Shown here one piece after another: positions 6,171 to 13,060 of a stretch of DNA of 36,471 nucleotides (position 1 is the stretch's first letter; each line of letters opens with the position of its first letter). The notes beneath the pieces are model-generated. The model was not told the DNA's origin, did no database searches, and saw only the letters and a program-made list of their open reading frames with translations. Source of the stretch: Candidatus Aenigmatarchaeota archaeon (GTDB lineage Archaea > Aenigmatarchaeota > Aenigmatarchaeia > GW2011-AR5); assembly GCA_018304585.1 (NCBI GenBank), contig JAGVVY010000031.1, forward strand, positions 1 through 36,471, read 5' to 3'. A program made the translations under genes and the position numbers.

Positions 6171-7904
6171 TTATACTTCAATAACATTTTCTGCAAAATT
6201 CTTGAACTCTTTGTGGTATGGTCTATGTGATATTAAGATTATTTGCTTATTTTTTGCAAGTTGCTTTATGATATCAATTGTTTTGATTAATCGTGTGTCG
6301 TCAAAATTGTGAAATGGATCGTCCAAGATAAGTGGAATGCCTCTGTTGCCACTGAGTAAGTCCGACATTACAGATCTTAATGCGAAGTATAGTTGGTCTC
6401 TAGCACCTTGGCTTAAATAAAAAATATCTACAAACTCTTTTATTTCAGGCGCTTTGATTTTAACATCTAGTGTATCTTCTGATATTTTAAGATCGGCATA
6501 TCGACCATTTGTTATCTCTTTTAAAATAGGTTTTGAATTAGATACAATAGATGGGGTGAATTTCTGATGAACTTTAGATTCCGCAATTTCAAGATATTTA
6601 ACGGCTATTCTATATTCTTCAATCCGTCTCTTTAGATCATGTGTTCTTTCTTCTATAGCATCTAATTTTTCCTTTATCTCCTCTGGGCTCTCGACGAGAG
6701 AAGTGGTAGTTTTGATAGTTGCATGTAATTCCACTTTCTTTGATTTTAGGGAATCTACCTCTTTTTCTAATTCATCCAATTCATCGAAATCATTTATTGT
6801 AAACTTAACAAGCTTGTACTCATCTAGTCGGCTTTCTAAGACAGCCTTTTTGTTTATCAAATCCTTTTTCTCTTTTTGATACTTTCTAAGTTTCTCATCA
6901 CTCCTCTGAATTGGTTTTGTTTTCTTTTCTTTTTTGCGTAACAGTACTATACCATAAATTATCATTGGTATACCGATTAATGCCCCGATACCTGTTAATG
7001 AAATAAGAACTCCAATTATAATTAGCCCGTATCCGATAGTTTTGTTTGAAGCCATTGGTTGTGATTCAACTTTTTCTTCTGATAGTGTTTGAATCAGTTC
7101 CTCAGCCTTTTCTATTTGCTTGTCTATGTGATCCATGTCACTAAGCAGCTTTTCCTTCTCGTCAAAAAGTTTCTTATTCTTTTTTAATTTCTCTAATTCT
7201 TTTGCTTTATCAGAAAGTCTTTTGTTTGTAGTTTCAAATTCTCCACTGTCCTTAACCACAGTTTCTTTTGTTTCCTCTGCTGATTCAAGACGCTCTTTTA
7301 ATTCATCACGTTCTGTACCAAAATCATCAATTTCCTTTGTGCAATCTTTTACAGCCTTCCGTATTTTTGCCAGAGCTTTAGTTGCAGATGCTTCTGACCT
7401 GCCAGCAAATACTTCCTCGATCATGTCTTTTATTTTGTTTCTTACAGAATTGTCCTCTAGAATAGCCATTTGTGATTGCCTAATAAAAGCTGTATTTTCA
7501 AAAACTTTTTTGTCGTCGAAACCAAAGTGCTCTTTTAGAAGCGGGTCTATATTCTTGTCAACAGTGGCAATCTCCTTGAACTTACCTTTTTCTAATGATT
7601 CTAACTTTCTCTTTGATGATTTGTAGTCACACGTTATTCTGAAAACATGACTCTTACTTCTACTTACTTTGTATGTTAGAGCGACTCTACATATTTTATC
7701 ATTTTTCCAACATATGAATGGCTGAATTTGATTTTTTGTATACTTGAATATTGAAGCCATTATAGCTTCTAACATGGTGCTTTTTCCGGTTTCATTCAAA
7801 CCTGTTATGAAGTTTATCTGCTTATCAAACTTTATCGTAGTATAGGAAGCAAATTTTCCAAAGCCTTCCATTTCAAGTTTCAACAATTCAACCATAACTA
7901 TCAC
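6171..7904 (-). CDS. Rad50/SMC-like ATPase with transmembrane hairpin (YhaN-like)
   Basis: The 577-residue ATPase has the split architecture of Rad50. Walker A is GLNETGKST (35-43), with a Q-loop Gln143 in FIRQSQM. A coiled coil spans about 190-450, then come the LSQG signature (497-500), Walker B LILDDP (525-530) and a switch His560. At the coiled-coil apex (289-322) is a strongly hydrophobic stretch long enough for two short membrane helices, followed by RKKEKK. No CxxC zinc hook is seen. This matches bacterial YhaN-type proteins, thought to tether the complex to the membrane. The GTG at 7904 overlaps the nuclease stop by 4 bases (ATG at 7895 is the alternative), so the pair should be coupled. 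Confidence 0.9.
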   Translation of the reverse strand: MIVMVELLKLEMEGFGKFASYTTIKFDKQINFITGLNETGKSTMLEAIMASIFKYTKNQIQPFICWKNDKICRVALTYKVSRSKSHVFRITCDYKSSKRKLESLEKGKFKEIATVDKNIDPLLKEHFGFDDKKVFENTAFIRQSQMAILEDNSVRNKIKDMIEEVFAGRSEASATKALAKIRKAVKDCTKEIDDFGTERDELKERLESAEETKETVVKDSGEFETTNKRLSDKAKELEKLKKNKKLFDEKEKLLSDMDHIDKQIEKAEELIQTLSEEKVESQPMASNKTIGYGLIIIGVLISLTGIGALIGIPMIIYGIVLLRKKEKKTKPIQRSDEKLRKYQKEKKDLINKKAVLESRLDEYKLVKFTINDFDELDELEKEVDSLKSKKVELHATIKTTTSLVESPEEIKEKLDAIEERTHDLKRRIEEYRIAVKYLEIAESKVHQKFTPSIVSNSKPILKEITNGRYADLKISEDTLDVKIKAPEIKEFVDIFYLSQGARDQLYFALRSVMSDLLSGNRGIPLILDDPFHNFDDTRLIKTIDIIKQLAKNKQIILISHRPYHKEFKNFAENVIEV

Positions 7905-9001
7905 ATTTTCTTATCTAAATAGCCCACTCCAGTTCTCAATGCGTTTTCTAGTATCTTTTTTCTATCAGCATCCTTCTCTTTTATAATTTCCTGCCTAACC
8001 AGTCGGATAAAATGTCCTCTGATTGTTTCGTCTTGGGCTAAGTTTTCAGGCAGATGAATGCTATCAACAACTTTCAGAAAGAAATATTTTTGATCAAACT
8101 CTTTCATCAACAAATCTATGTCTAGATTTAGCTCTAGTGACGGGCTACCCTTCATGATCAGCCTGAGTATTTTATTTTCGCCCTTATTCTTTTCTAGTAT
8201 TTTTCTAATTTCGTTATCAGTTTCAAAGTTTGTGCAGTCTACTTCTATGGTTTCAAATTCTCTCAAGTTAGTTTTTATCGGTTTTATATCAATTTTTTTA
8301 TTGAAATATGAAACTAATAGGCAGAATTTATCTCCTTTATTCTTAAAAGTCAGACCTTCTGGCGTACCTGAGTAGAAACATTTCACCTTTGTTTTTATGT
8401 CTAAAAGGTCGTGGAAATGCCCCAAAGCTATGTAATCTAAGTTACTATTCTCGATATGCTCTTTGAGTATCCTTCTGTAGCCTGCCTCGGGTTCTTCGTC
8501 CCAATTTATGTTAGTAGTAGAGCCGTGTATCAATCCCACTTTGAAATTGTCTTCTTCATCTGCTTCAAAGCTTTTTAGCGGTTCTTTTGTATCGGAAGTA
8601 TATGCTAGACCATAAACTGTCAATCCGTCTATCTTTTTTGGTTCCAAATTGGCACAGTCGAAGACAAACACATTAGAAGGAAATTTGTATTCGATCCAAA
8701 CACTATCTTTCTTATATGGATCATGATTTCCAGTAGATACAAAGACTTGTATACCCTCTTTTTTCAGCCGTTCAAATTCGTTTATTACAAATTTAACAAA
8801 AGATTTTTGTGGGTCCATTGAATCAAAAAGATCACCCGCTATCAATAATGCTGAAACTTTTTCCTTTATACAAAGATCTATGATATTTGAAAATACATCT
8901 TGGCAGTCAATTCTGTGTAATTTAGATTTATCGCCTAGGCCTTTGAATGTCATGCCCAAATGCAAATCTGACGTATGAATTAATTTTATTGGCTTCTTCA
9001 T
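7901..9001 (-). CDS. Mre11/SbcD-like nuclease (YhaO-like)
   Basis: A 366-residue calcineurin-type phosphoesterase with every metal-binding motif of Mre11: Asp12-Leu-His14, Gly-Asp57, Gly-Asn92-His93-Asp, His159 in IHGST, and Gly-His195-Phe-His197. It should cut DNA ends with manganese, gated by its Rad50-like partner encoded next. Translation starts after a strong ribosome-binding site, AAGGAGGGTT, five bases before the ATG. It is the first gene of the three-gene operon. The usual archaeal HerA/NurA neighbours are absent, and the genes sit on a mobile element, so this looks like a specialised pair rather than the housekeeping Mre11-Rad50. Confidence 0.92.
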   Translation of the reverse strand: MKKPIKLIHTSDLHLGMTFKGLGDKSKLHRIDCQDVFSNIIDLCIKEKVSALLIAGDLFDSMDPQKSFVKFVINEFERLKKEGIQVFVSTGNHDPYKKDSVWIEYKFPSNVFVFDCANLEPKKIDGLTVYGLAYTSDTKEPLKSFEADEEDNFKVGLIHGSTTNINWDEEPEAGYRRILKEHIENSNLDYIALGHFHDLLDIKTKVKCFYSGTPEGLTFKNKGDKFCLLVSYFNKKIDIKPIKTNLREFETIEVDCTNFETDNEIRKILEKNKGENKILRLIMKGSPSLELNLDIDLLMKEFDQKYFFLKVVDSIHLPENLAQDETIRGHFIRLVRQEIIKEKDADRKKILENALRTGVGYLDKKM

Positions 9002-9068
9002 TTTAACCCTCCTTCATAATTCATATTTTTAATGACTGTTTTCTTAAACCCTCAAGTTTGCACTTCCT

Positions 9069-10757
9069 CTAAAGCAGTGAGAGAAATATTTCTATTGGAA
9101 TCATTGTGTAGTTTTCTTGTATTTCGAATTTTTCTGAATTTGTAACTACAATCAATCTAGGTATTTTGAATTGTTCCTTTAGGATTTCTGCCTTCTCTTT
9201 GATTTCTCTCATGCTCGGATTATTGCCATACTTGACTTCAACAGGCAAAACAATAAACTTATTTTTGAAATTGATGTACCAGGCCATGCCATCTACGATC
9301 TCCTTTTCTTTACCATCTTGGTCCAATAACATGTATCCAACATTCTTAGACAGCATTGACCTTTTCAGTACAGGTGCATGTTGCAAATGTGAAACGACTA
9401 TCGACTCTGCTAGATGCTCCATTATTATGTCGTTTGCGAGCAGACCTTTGGCGGCTCTAAATATTGATGACGTGCCTCTTGAACAGAGATACGATGCTAT
9501 GAATACAGATGGATCACTAATCACAAGTTTGAGCTTGTCCCGGCTAGGACTCACAATTTGCTGCTCTATGTTCACTTGGTCTGGCGAAGAGATATTTGGA
9601 AGGAAATTAAATAGACCAGAAGCTTCCAAATATTCTATGCACCGTTCTATCTGGTCTTTCTTTGGAGTTAGATTCTTTGGTACAATAGAGTCATAATTTC
9701 CTGAAATTCTCATAGAAGGAAGCGGCATGTTGGATAAAATGCCTCTGATTATTGTTTCATCCAGATCAAACTTTTTCGAGTCTGTCAAAATTAGGTTGTA
9801 AATGTCGTCCCTATACCGCGCATCTGATACGCTTGTTTCTCCTTGTCTCTGAGTTGTTACAGCCTCGAATATAGATTTCGGGTATCCGCCCGTGTAAATG
9901 TAGGTATTGATGAAAAGAGTATGCAAATCCGTATAGTGATTTTTGATAAAACTCTCCAGCAAATTATCATAATTATATGAGGCGTCGTTTGCAGAAGTTT
10001 GATATCCTGCTAGGTATTCAATCATACCCATTCTTTTGCCAAATTTGCCCAGATTTCTTGCGAAAAAACTCTTGAAACTGGAGCCGAGTACAGATTCAGA
10101 AACCTCTATGAACCGCCTAGGAAAGAAGAACAGATCACCGCCCATGTTTTCTCCCAGCGGTCCGAATCTTCCTGAAAGCTCGGTTTTGGCGCTGCTCAGA
10201 TCCAGCGAGTAGCTTCCGGTATTGATTATGCCTATTCCAGGTCCTATTGAACCAGAGTCAACAAGATTTTTTATGGCGCGTGCCCATCCTTTGTAAAATG
10301 TTACCTCATCCAGAATTAAAATTAGAGGTTTACCAGGCTTCCTGAATCTGGTTATAATCGCATCCACAAGTTCTCTTAAGATTCGCTTTCTGTCCAACTC
10401 TGCCAGCAGCTCATCAGCATCAAGAGATAGGTATACAAAACACTCAGCAGGATAGCCAGAATCTATCATGGTCTTGATCAGATACTTCAATGTCGATGTT
10501 TTTCCAATTCTACGCGGGCCTCTGATTATGAGAATTCCATGTTTTTCTGGCTCGCTAAACAGTCTTCTGAAAAAGTCCTTGTCCAGATAAAAGAAGATTT
10601 TCGGCGGTTCAAACAGACCCTGGTTCTCTGCAATTATCACTTCTCTAAGAGAGCCGTCGCTCAAGAACCAGTCCTTGTTTTTAGGATCGTGCCAAGGATT
10701 GTTTTTGGCTATCATCTCCATGAGATTGTCTATTTCACTCCCGTTTGTCATTCTCAT
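9069..10757 (-). CDS. Walker-type ATPase with DUF4143-like C-terminal domain
   Basis: The 562-residue protein has a Walker A GPRRIGKTS around residues 80-88 and a Walker B LILILDEV ending at Asp150-Glu151, followed by FYKGW, the layout of the archaeal AAA-type ATPase family. The C-terminal region has DGMAWYINF then LPVEVKYG, matching the D...ExK core of the PD-(D/E)xK-like DUF4143 domain; whether it cuts DNA is unknown. The start overlaps the ribbon-helix-helix gene by 23 bases, so the two form one transcription unit. Such genes are common in archaea near mobile elements and often occur with small regulators. A role in element maintenance or toxicity is inference. Confidence 0.88.
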   Translation of the reverse strand: MRMTNGSEIDNLMEMIAKNNPWHDPKNKDWFLSDGSLREVIIAENQGLFEPPKIFFYLDKDFFRRLFSEPEKHGILIIRGPRRIGKTSTLKYLIKTMIDSGYPAECFVYLSLDADELLAELDRKRILRELVDAIITRFRKPGKPLILILDEVTFYKGWARAIKNLVDSGSIGPGIGIINTGSYSLDLSSAKTELSGRFGPLGENMGGDLFFFPRRFIEVSESVLGSSFKSFFARNLGKFGKRMGMIEYLAGYQTSANDASYNYDNLLESFIKNHYTDLHTLFINTYIYTGGYPKSIFEAVTTQRQGETSVSDARYRDDIYNLILTDSKKFDLDETIIRGILSNMPLPSMRISGNYDSIVPKNLTPKKDQIERCIEYLEASGLFNFLPNISSPDQVNIEQQIVSPSRDKLKLVISDPSVFIASYLCSRGTSSIFRAAKGLLANDIIMEHLAESIVVSHLQHAPVLKRSMLSKNVGYMLLDQDGKEKEIVDGMAWYINFKNKFIVLPVEVKYGNNPSMREIKEKAEILKEQFKIPRLIVVTNSEKFEIQENYTMIPIEIFLSLL

Positions 10758-11019
10758 TCACCCGCTTGATCAAGAAATCAACCTGCTTGGTTATTATATT
10801 GAGTCTATTTAGCATAGCATTTTGCTTGTTTTCGATTTCAAGGACTTTACCAGCTAAGCCCGACATATCTGGTTGCTTTGCACCGTAAGACTGGACAAAA
10901 GACTTTACTGCTTTGTTAAGTAGAGTGCTTCTGCTGATGCCTTCACTCTTGGCTAATTCTGAAAGTCTTTTCAATGCATCATCATCGAGCCTTACCGATA
11001 TGGGTCCTTTGTTTTTCAT
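10735..11019 (-). CDS. Ribbon-helix-helix (CopG/Arc-type) regulator
   Basis: The 94-residue protein opens with a ribbon-helix-helix domain. The DNA-contacting strand is ISVRLDDDAL, helix 1 is KRLSELAKSEG, and ISRSTLLNKAVKSFVQSY completes the fold. A second region of about 45 residues (KVLEIENKQNAMLNRLNII and following) has a heptad pattern and probably oligomerises as a coiled coil. The ATG lies about 26 bases downstream of a TATA-like CTTTAAATAAT, so the transcript is probably leaderless. Upstream are at least five TGTAGT-type half-sites, three spaced exactly 10 bp apart, the expected target of such a protein. It probably represses itself and the overlapping ATPase. Confidence 0.88.
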   Translation of the reverse strand: MKNKGPISVRLDDDALKRLSELAKSEGISRSTLLNKAVKSFVQSYGAKQPDMSGLAGKVLEIENKQNAMLNRLNIITKQVDFLIKRVNENDKRE

Positions 11020-11039
11020 AGAGTTACATTACACTGTAA

Positions 11040-11113
11040 ATTATTTAAAGCATGTAGTTATTTGTAGTCTTTTGTAGTCATTATTTGACTACATTGTAAT
11101 ACATTTAACTACA
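11040..11113. promoter_or_regulatory. Phased operator array for the ribbon-helix-helix protein
   Basis: TGTAGTTA (11053-11060), TGTAGTCT (11063-11070) and TGTAGTCA (11073-11080) are direct half-sites exactly 10 bp apart. They are followed by inverted half-sites TGACTACA (11086-11093) and TAACTACA (11106-11113), 20 bp apart. The third and fourth form a perfect 8-bp inverted repeat with a 5-bp spacer. Sites on one face of the helix suggest cooperative binding. The regulator's own TATA box lies at 11040-11050, beside the array. Confidence 0.7.
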
Positions 11114-11135
11114 AGACTTGTGTAGGTTAGAAAGT

Positions 11136-11344
11136 GTGTCAAATCTCTGACACCTTTGCGACACCCAGACCGCCTAAGGGTGTCGTTTTTCCGACACCTG
11201 TCAAGCCAAGAGTGTCCATGTGGACACATAAATGTCCAAAAGGATGTCCTTTTAGGGACCCCTTACCACGAAATCGCCTAAACCCCGTTAGTTTTCTAAC
11301 ACCCTTCTAACAGGGTGTATCACGAAATCGCCAAAAACCCGTTA
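11136..11344. repeat. Iteron-like repeat cluster at the right end of the element
   Basis: Seven GTGTC/GACAC half-sites lie between 11136 and 11227, six of them in inverted pairs. One is a 7-bp stem GGTGTCG/CGACACC (11179-11185 and 11192-11198); another is GTGTCCA/TGGACAC (11212-11218 and 11221-11227). Next comes a 24-bp direct repeat beginning CACGAAATCGCC at 11267-11290 and 11321-11344, with 22 of 24 bases identical. Between its copies are two small hairpins (GTTAG/CTAAC at 11287-11300 and ACACCCT/AGGGTGT at 11299-11318). Together they resemble a replication or partition site of a small replicon. From 11345 to 11453 nothing further is recognised except an inverted partner of attR near 11433. 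Confidence 0.6.
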
Positions 11345-11453
11345 CAAGTGTACCGTTTCGGACCAAGCGTTAAGAGAGCCCGTTTAACCCGTTAAATTCA
11401 TAACACCTTATCAGAACCAGAATCACCTGCCACCTTCCTTCTTCGTATCTTTG

Positions 11454-11466
11454 ATGGCAGGTCACC
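11454..11466 (+). repeat. attR: right copy of the 13-bp attachment core
   Basis: ATGGCAGGTCACC is identical to the end of rnpB at 2333-2345. An inverted copy of part of it (ACCTGCCA near 11433) lies 13 bases upstream and could be an integrase arm or core site. The sequence to the right should be the host DNA that originally followed rnpB. Confidence 0.65.
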
Positions 11467-11477
11467 TATACTCATAT

Positions 11478-11506
11478 GATGGGCTAATGGAAATCGTTAG
11501 CCCATC
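11478..11506 (+). terminator. Hairpin, probably the original rnpB terminator
   Basis: GATGGGCTAA (11478-11487) pairs perfectly with TTAGCCCATC (11497-11506) around a 9-base loop, followed by TTCATGTTTATAA. It starts 12 bases after attR. If the element is removed in silico, this hairpin lies directly behind the RNase P RNA, consistent with a displaced terminator. Confidence 0.45.
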
Positions 11507-11513
11507 TTCATGT

Positions 11514-11704
11514 TTATAACCCGCATATCAAAAACCACCCGCTTGAGCGGGTGGATGAGGCAAGAACGGGTTCGTGCTGCCTCTAATCACAAGAGAATGT
11601 TCTAAAGCAGGGAAAAGAAGAACGGATGGAGCAAACCTGTCGGCCAAAATTCATAGAATTCTCCAGCCCGTAACGCCCGCCACTTCAGTGGCGGGATTAT
11701 TTAC
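11514..11704 (+). mobile_element. IS200/IS605-like remnant or structured RNA element, copy A
   Basis: The stretch begins TTTATAACCCGCATATC and ends with the palindrome CCCGCCACTTCAGTGGCGGG followed by ATTATTTAC, the form of IS200/IS605 right-end hairpins. Its first 60 bases fold as an outer stem AACCCG (11518-11523) with CGGGTT (11567-11572) around a perfect inner hairpin CCACCCGC-TTGA-GCGGGTGG (11535-11554). The inner and outer stems are separated by CATATCAAAAA on one side and ATGAGGCAAGAA on the other. The same plan recurs at 35641-35908. No transposase gene is present, so it is a non-autonomous copy, a solo end, or a transposon-derived RNA. Confidence 0.5.
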
Positions 11705-11707
11705 CCT

Positions 11708-11962
11708 CAGAAAGCAAAGCTTTCTGGGATCTCAAAAAGGCAGGCTTTTTGTAGATCGTCAACTACGCATCAAAGTAGCGGTTACAGCCTACAAAATCCG
11801 CTCTGTGCAGTTGGCGGACCCCCGAACTACACGCCTGGTCAGCTTTGGAGAAGCCGAGCTTCTCCAAACGCTCGATCCCGCATGCGGGATCGCAGATAGC
11901 CGAAGCTTTGCCTTGTTGAGAGCTTCGACGCCGAACCTGAACGCGTTCCAGACAGTTTCAGG
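11708..11962. other. Hairpin-dense intergenic region
   Basis: Six hairpins follow one another: CAGAAAGC/GCTTTCTG (11708-11726); a 7-bp stem at 11733-11751; a perfect 11-bp stem TTTGGAGAAGC/GCTTCTCCAAA with loop CGA (11844-11868); a perfect 20-bp palindrome with half-site CGATCCCGCA (11873-11892); CGAAGCT/AGCTTCG (11901-11927); and CCTGAA/TTCAGG (11936-11962). TTTTGTAG (11747-11754) also pairs with CTACAAAA (11789-11796), enclosing a smaller CTAC/GTAG stem. No convincing protein is encoded. It may be a structured RNA or the wreck of a transposon. Confidence 0.55.
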
Positions 11963-11990
11963 CTCTTTGAATTAAGAACTATGCCTATCT

Positions 11991-12383
11991 TCATGACCTC
12001 GCCTTCTCTATGATGTCTATTATGTCTGTCTCGGCTTCCCGTGCTTCTTGTTCATCTACTTCAGGGAAAAACTGCGATATCATTGTAGGTTTCATGCCGA
12101 TTATCTTTACTTTGCCGTTGTCCTCAACAACATTGATCTTGCAGGGCATGCAGAGCGAAATGAGCCTGTTTTTGTTAAGAAACTGGTTGGCATACTTGGC
12201 CGAGCACATTTCAATGATTTTCAACGGCTTCTGGCTGAAGCCCTTGGCAGCCAGCCGCTCCTTGACATCATAAACCTGGAACAACGACCAGCCTTTCTGT
12301 TCTATAGATTTGAGCACCGAAACAATTGCTTCGTCAAAGCTCTTTTTCGTTTCCACAATATATGCAAAATCCCCTATATCCAT
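11991..12383 (-). CDS. DUF302 family protein
   Basis: The 130-residue protein matches the DUF302 pattern. An N-terminal segment FDEAIVSVLKSIEQKGWSLF is followed by a strand-helix centre with IIEMCSAKYANQFL, then LISLCMPCKINVVEDNGKV, where the conserved proline-cysteine strand leads into the charged turn. The fold is a small alpha/beta domain; the function is unknown, though the family often occurs near metal, sulfur and redox genes. It is the last gene of an operon with an ArsR-type regulator and a small membrane protein, suggesting a stress- or metal-responsive unit. The two cysteines in LCMPC could bind metal or react with thiols. Confidence 0.85.
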   Translation of the reverse strand: MDIGDFAYIVETKKSFDEAIVSVLKSIEQKGWSLFQVYDVKERLAAKGFSQKPLKIIEMCSAKYANQFLNKNRLISLCMPCKINVVEDNGKVKIIGMKPTMISQFFPEVDEQEAREAETDIIDIIEKARS

Positions 12384-12392
12384 CTCATCGCC

Positions 12393-12584
12393 TTATTTTT
12401 GAGCAAGGGTCACTGCCAGCCAGACCACAAGGACCAGTACCAGTATCATAAATACAGGCCCGAAAAAGAACATCCCGCCCATATGGCCGAATCCCCAGCC
12501 AAAGCTCAGGAGAAGCAATGCAACCAGGATAGCAATAATTGCGAGTATGTTATTGGCATATTTTTGCTTTTTCATCATAATCAC
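12393..12584 (-). CDS. Small two-helix membrane protein
   Basis: A 63-residue protein with two hydrophobic segments (ILAIIAILVALLLLSFGWGF and FFFGPVFMILVLVLVVWLAV) joined by a short glycine- and methionine-rich turn. GTG at 12584 overlaps the stop of the ArsR gene by 4 bases; the in-frame ATG at 12578 is an alternative. It lies between the regulator and the DUF302 gene and is presumably co-transcribed. No family is recognised. The His/Met-Gly turn might contact metal, but this is only a suggestion. Confidence 0.75.
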   Translation of the reverse strand: MIMMKKQKYANNILAIIAILVALLLLSFGWGFGHMGGMFFFGPVFMILVLVLVVWLAVTLAQK

Positions 12585-12895
12585 CCTAGGGTTGTAATTA
12601 TCCTATCCTTTTTCATCTTCTCGATAAGCGCGTCCCTTATTATGTCGAACGCCTTCACTATTTTCGGACTGGCAAGCCTGTAATACATGTTCTTGCCGCC
12701 CCTTCTCGAAACAACAATGCCTCTGGCCTTCATTATACCTAAGTGCTGGGATATGTTCGCCTGGCTAAGCTTCGACTTTTCAATAAGTTCTGTTACTGAT
12801 AACTCATCGTACCTCAGCAGGTGCAGGATTTCCAGCCTGATAGGATTGGAGAATACCTTGCACATCTCGGCATGAACCATGTAGAGATCTTTCAT
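12581..12895 (-). CDS. ArsR-family winged-helix repressor
   Basis: The 104-residue protein is a classic ArsR/SmtB fold: HAEMCKVFSNPIRLEILHLL, then the recognition helix LSQANISQHLGIMKARGIV, then the wing SRRGGKNMYYRL and a C-terminal dimerisation helix. Only one cysteine is present, so the usual paired-cysteine metal site is absent and the inducer is unclear. The start lies 27 bases downstream of a TATA-like GAATTTAAATATT, fitting a leaderless transcript. It is the first gene of a three-gene operon, and the inverted repeat around its TATA box is the probable operator. Confidence 0.92.
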   Translation of the reverse strand: MKDLYMVHAEMCKVFSNPIRLEILHLLRYDELSVTELIEKSKLSQANISQHLGIMKARGIVVSRRGGKNMYYRLASPKIVKAFDIIRDALIEKMKKDRIITTLG

Positions 12896-12908
12896 ATTAG
12901 ACTATTAG

Positions 12909-12934
12909 AATATGTTAATATTTAAATTCATATT
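12909..12934 (-). promoter_or_regulatory. Promoter and probable operator of the ArsR operon
   Basis: AATATG (12909-12914) and CATATT (12929-12934) form an inverted repeat flanking the TATA-like TTTAAATT about 27 bases upstream of the ArsR start. Binding there would block TBP, the usual mode of archaeal repression. The short arms make the operator call tentative. Confidence 0.45.
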
Positions 12935-12969
12935 TATTGAATGTTACATAATTAATGTTCTTTACTATT

Positions 12970-13060
12970 ATAGCAAATGACAGAGGCATTTCGACAAAAT
13001 TCTGTCTTTGCTATATGTAGATGACATTAGTTTTTAGGCATTTCAATGTCATCTACTATA
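12970..13060. repeat. Palindromic element, copy 1
   Basis: Two hairpins lie side by side. The first pairs ATAGCAAA-t-GACAGA with TCTGTC-TTTGCTAT; the second is a perfect 12-bp stem GTAGATGACATT/AATGTCATCTAC. A related copy at 16063-16142 has the first hairpin in the same orientation but the loop and stem of the second inverted. The right end supplies the last codons and stop of the HEPN gene. It is MITE-like: small, palindromic and without a coding region. Confidence 0.6.

Larger units (their letters stand above)
2346..11466. mobile_element. Integrated element at the rnpB 3' end (about 9.1 kb)
   Basis: The element is bounded by a 13-bp direct repeat, ATGGCAGGTCACC, at 2333-2345 and 11454-11466. 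The left copy is the very 3' end of rnpB and lies against the tail of a tyrosine recombinase gene; the right copy is followed by a strong hairpin. This is the usual layout of an integrative element using the 3' end of an RNA gene as attachment site, which leaves the RNA intact. The cargo includes regulators of small-replicon type, a Walker ATPase and an AT-rich nuclease/GHKL operon unlike the GC-richer host genes. The gene-free right end carries iteron-like repeats. The boundaries are inferred from the repeat; an empty site was not seen. Confidence 0.7.

Noticed and set aside
6171-9001. The housekeeping archaeal Mre11-Rad50-HerA-NurA operon
   Set aside because: No HerA or NurA is near, the Rad50-like protein lacks the zinc hook and has a membrane hairpin, and the genes lie on a mobile element.
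11136-11344. A CRISPR array
   Set aside because: The repeats are short, irregular, inverted and not separated by uniform spacers.
11574-11975. A 133-residue frame over the hairpin region
   Set aside because: The sequence runs through six inverted repeats and an IS-type end palindrome; its first part resembles a read-through transposon tail rather than a full protein.
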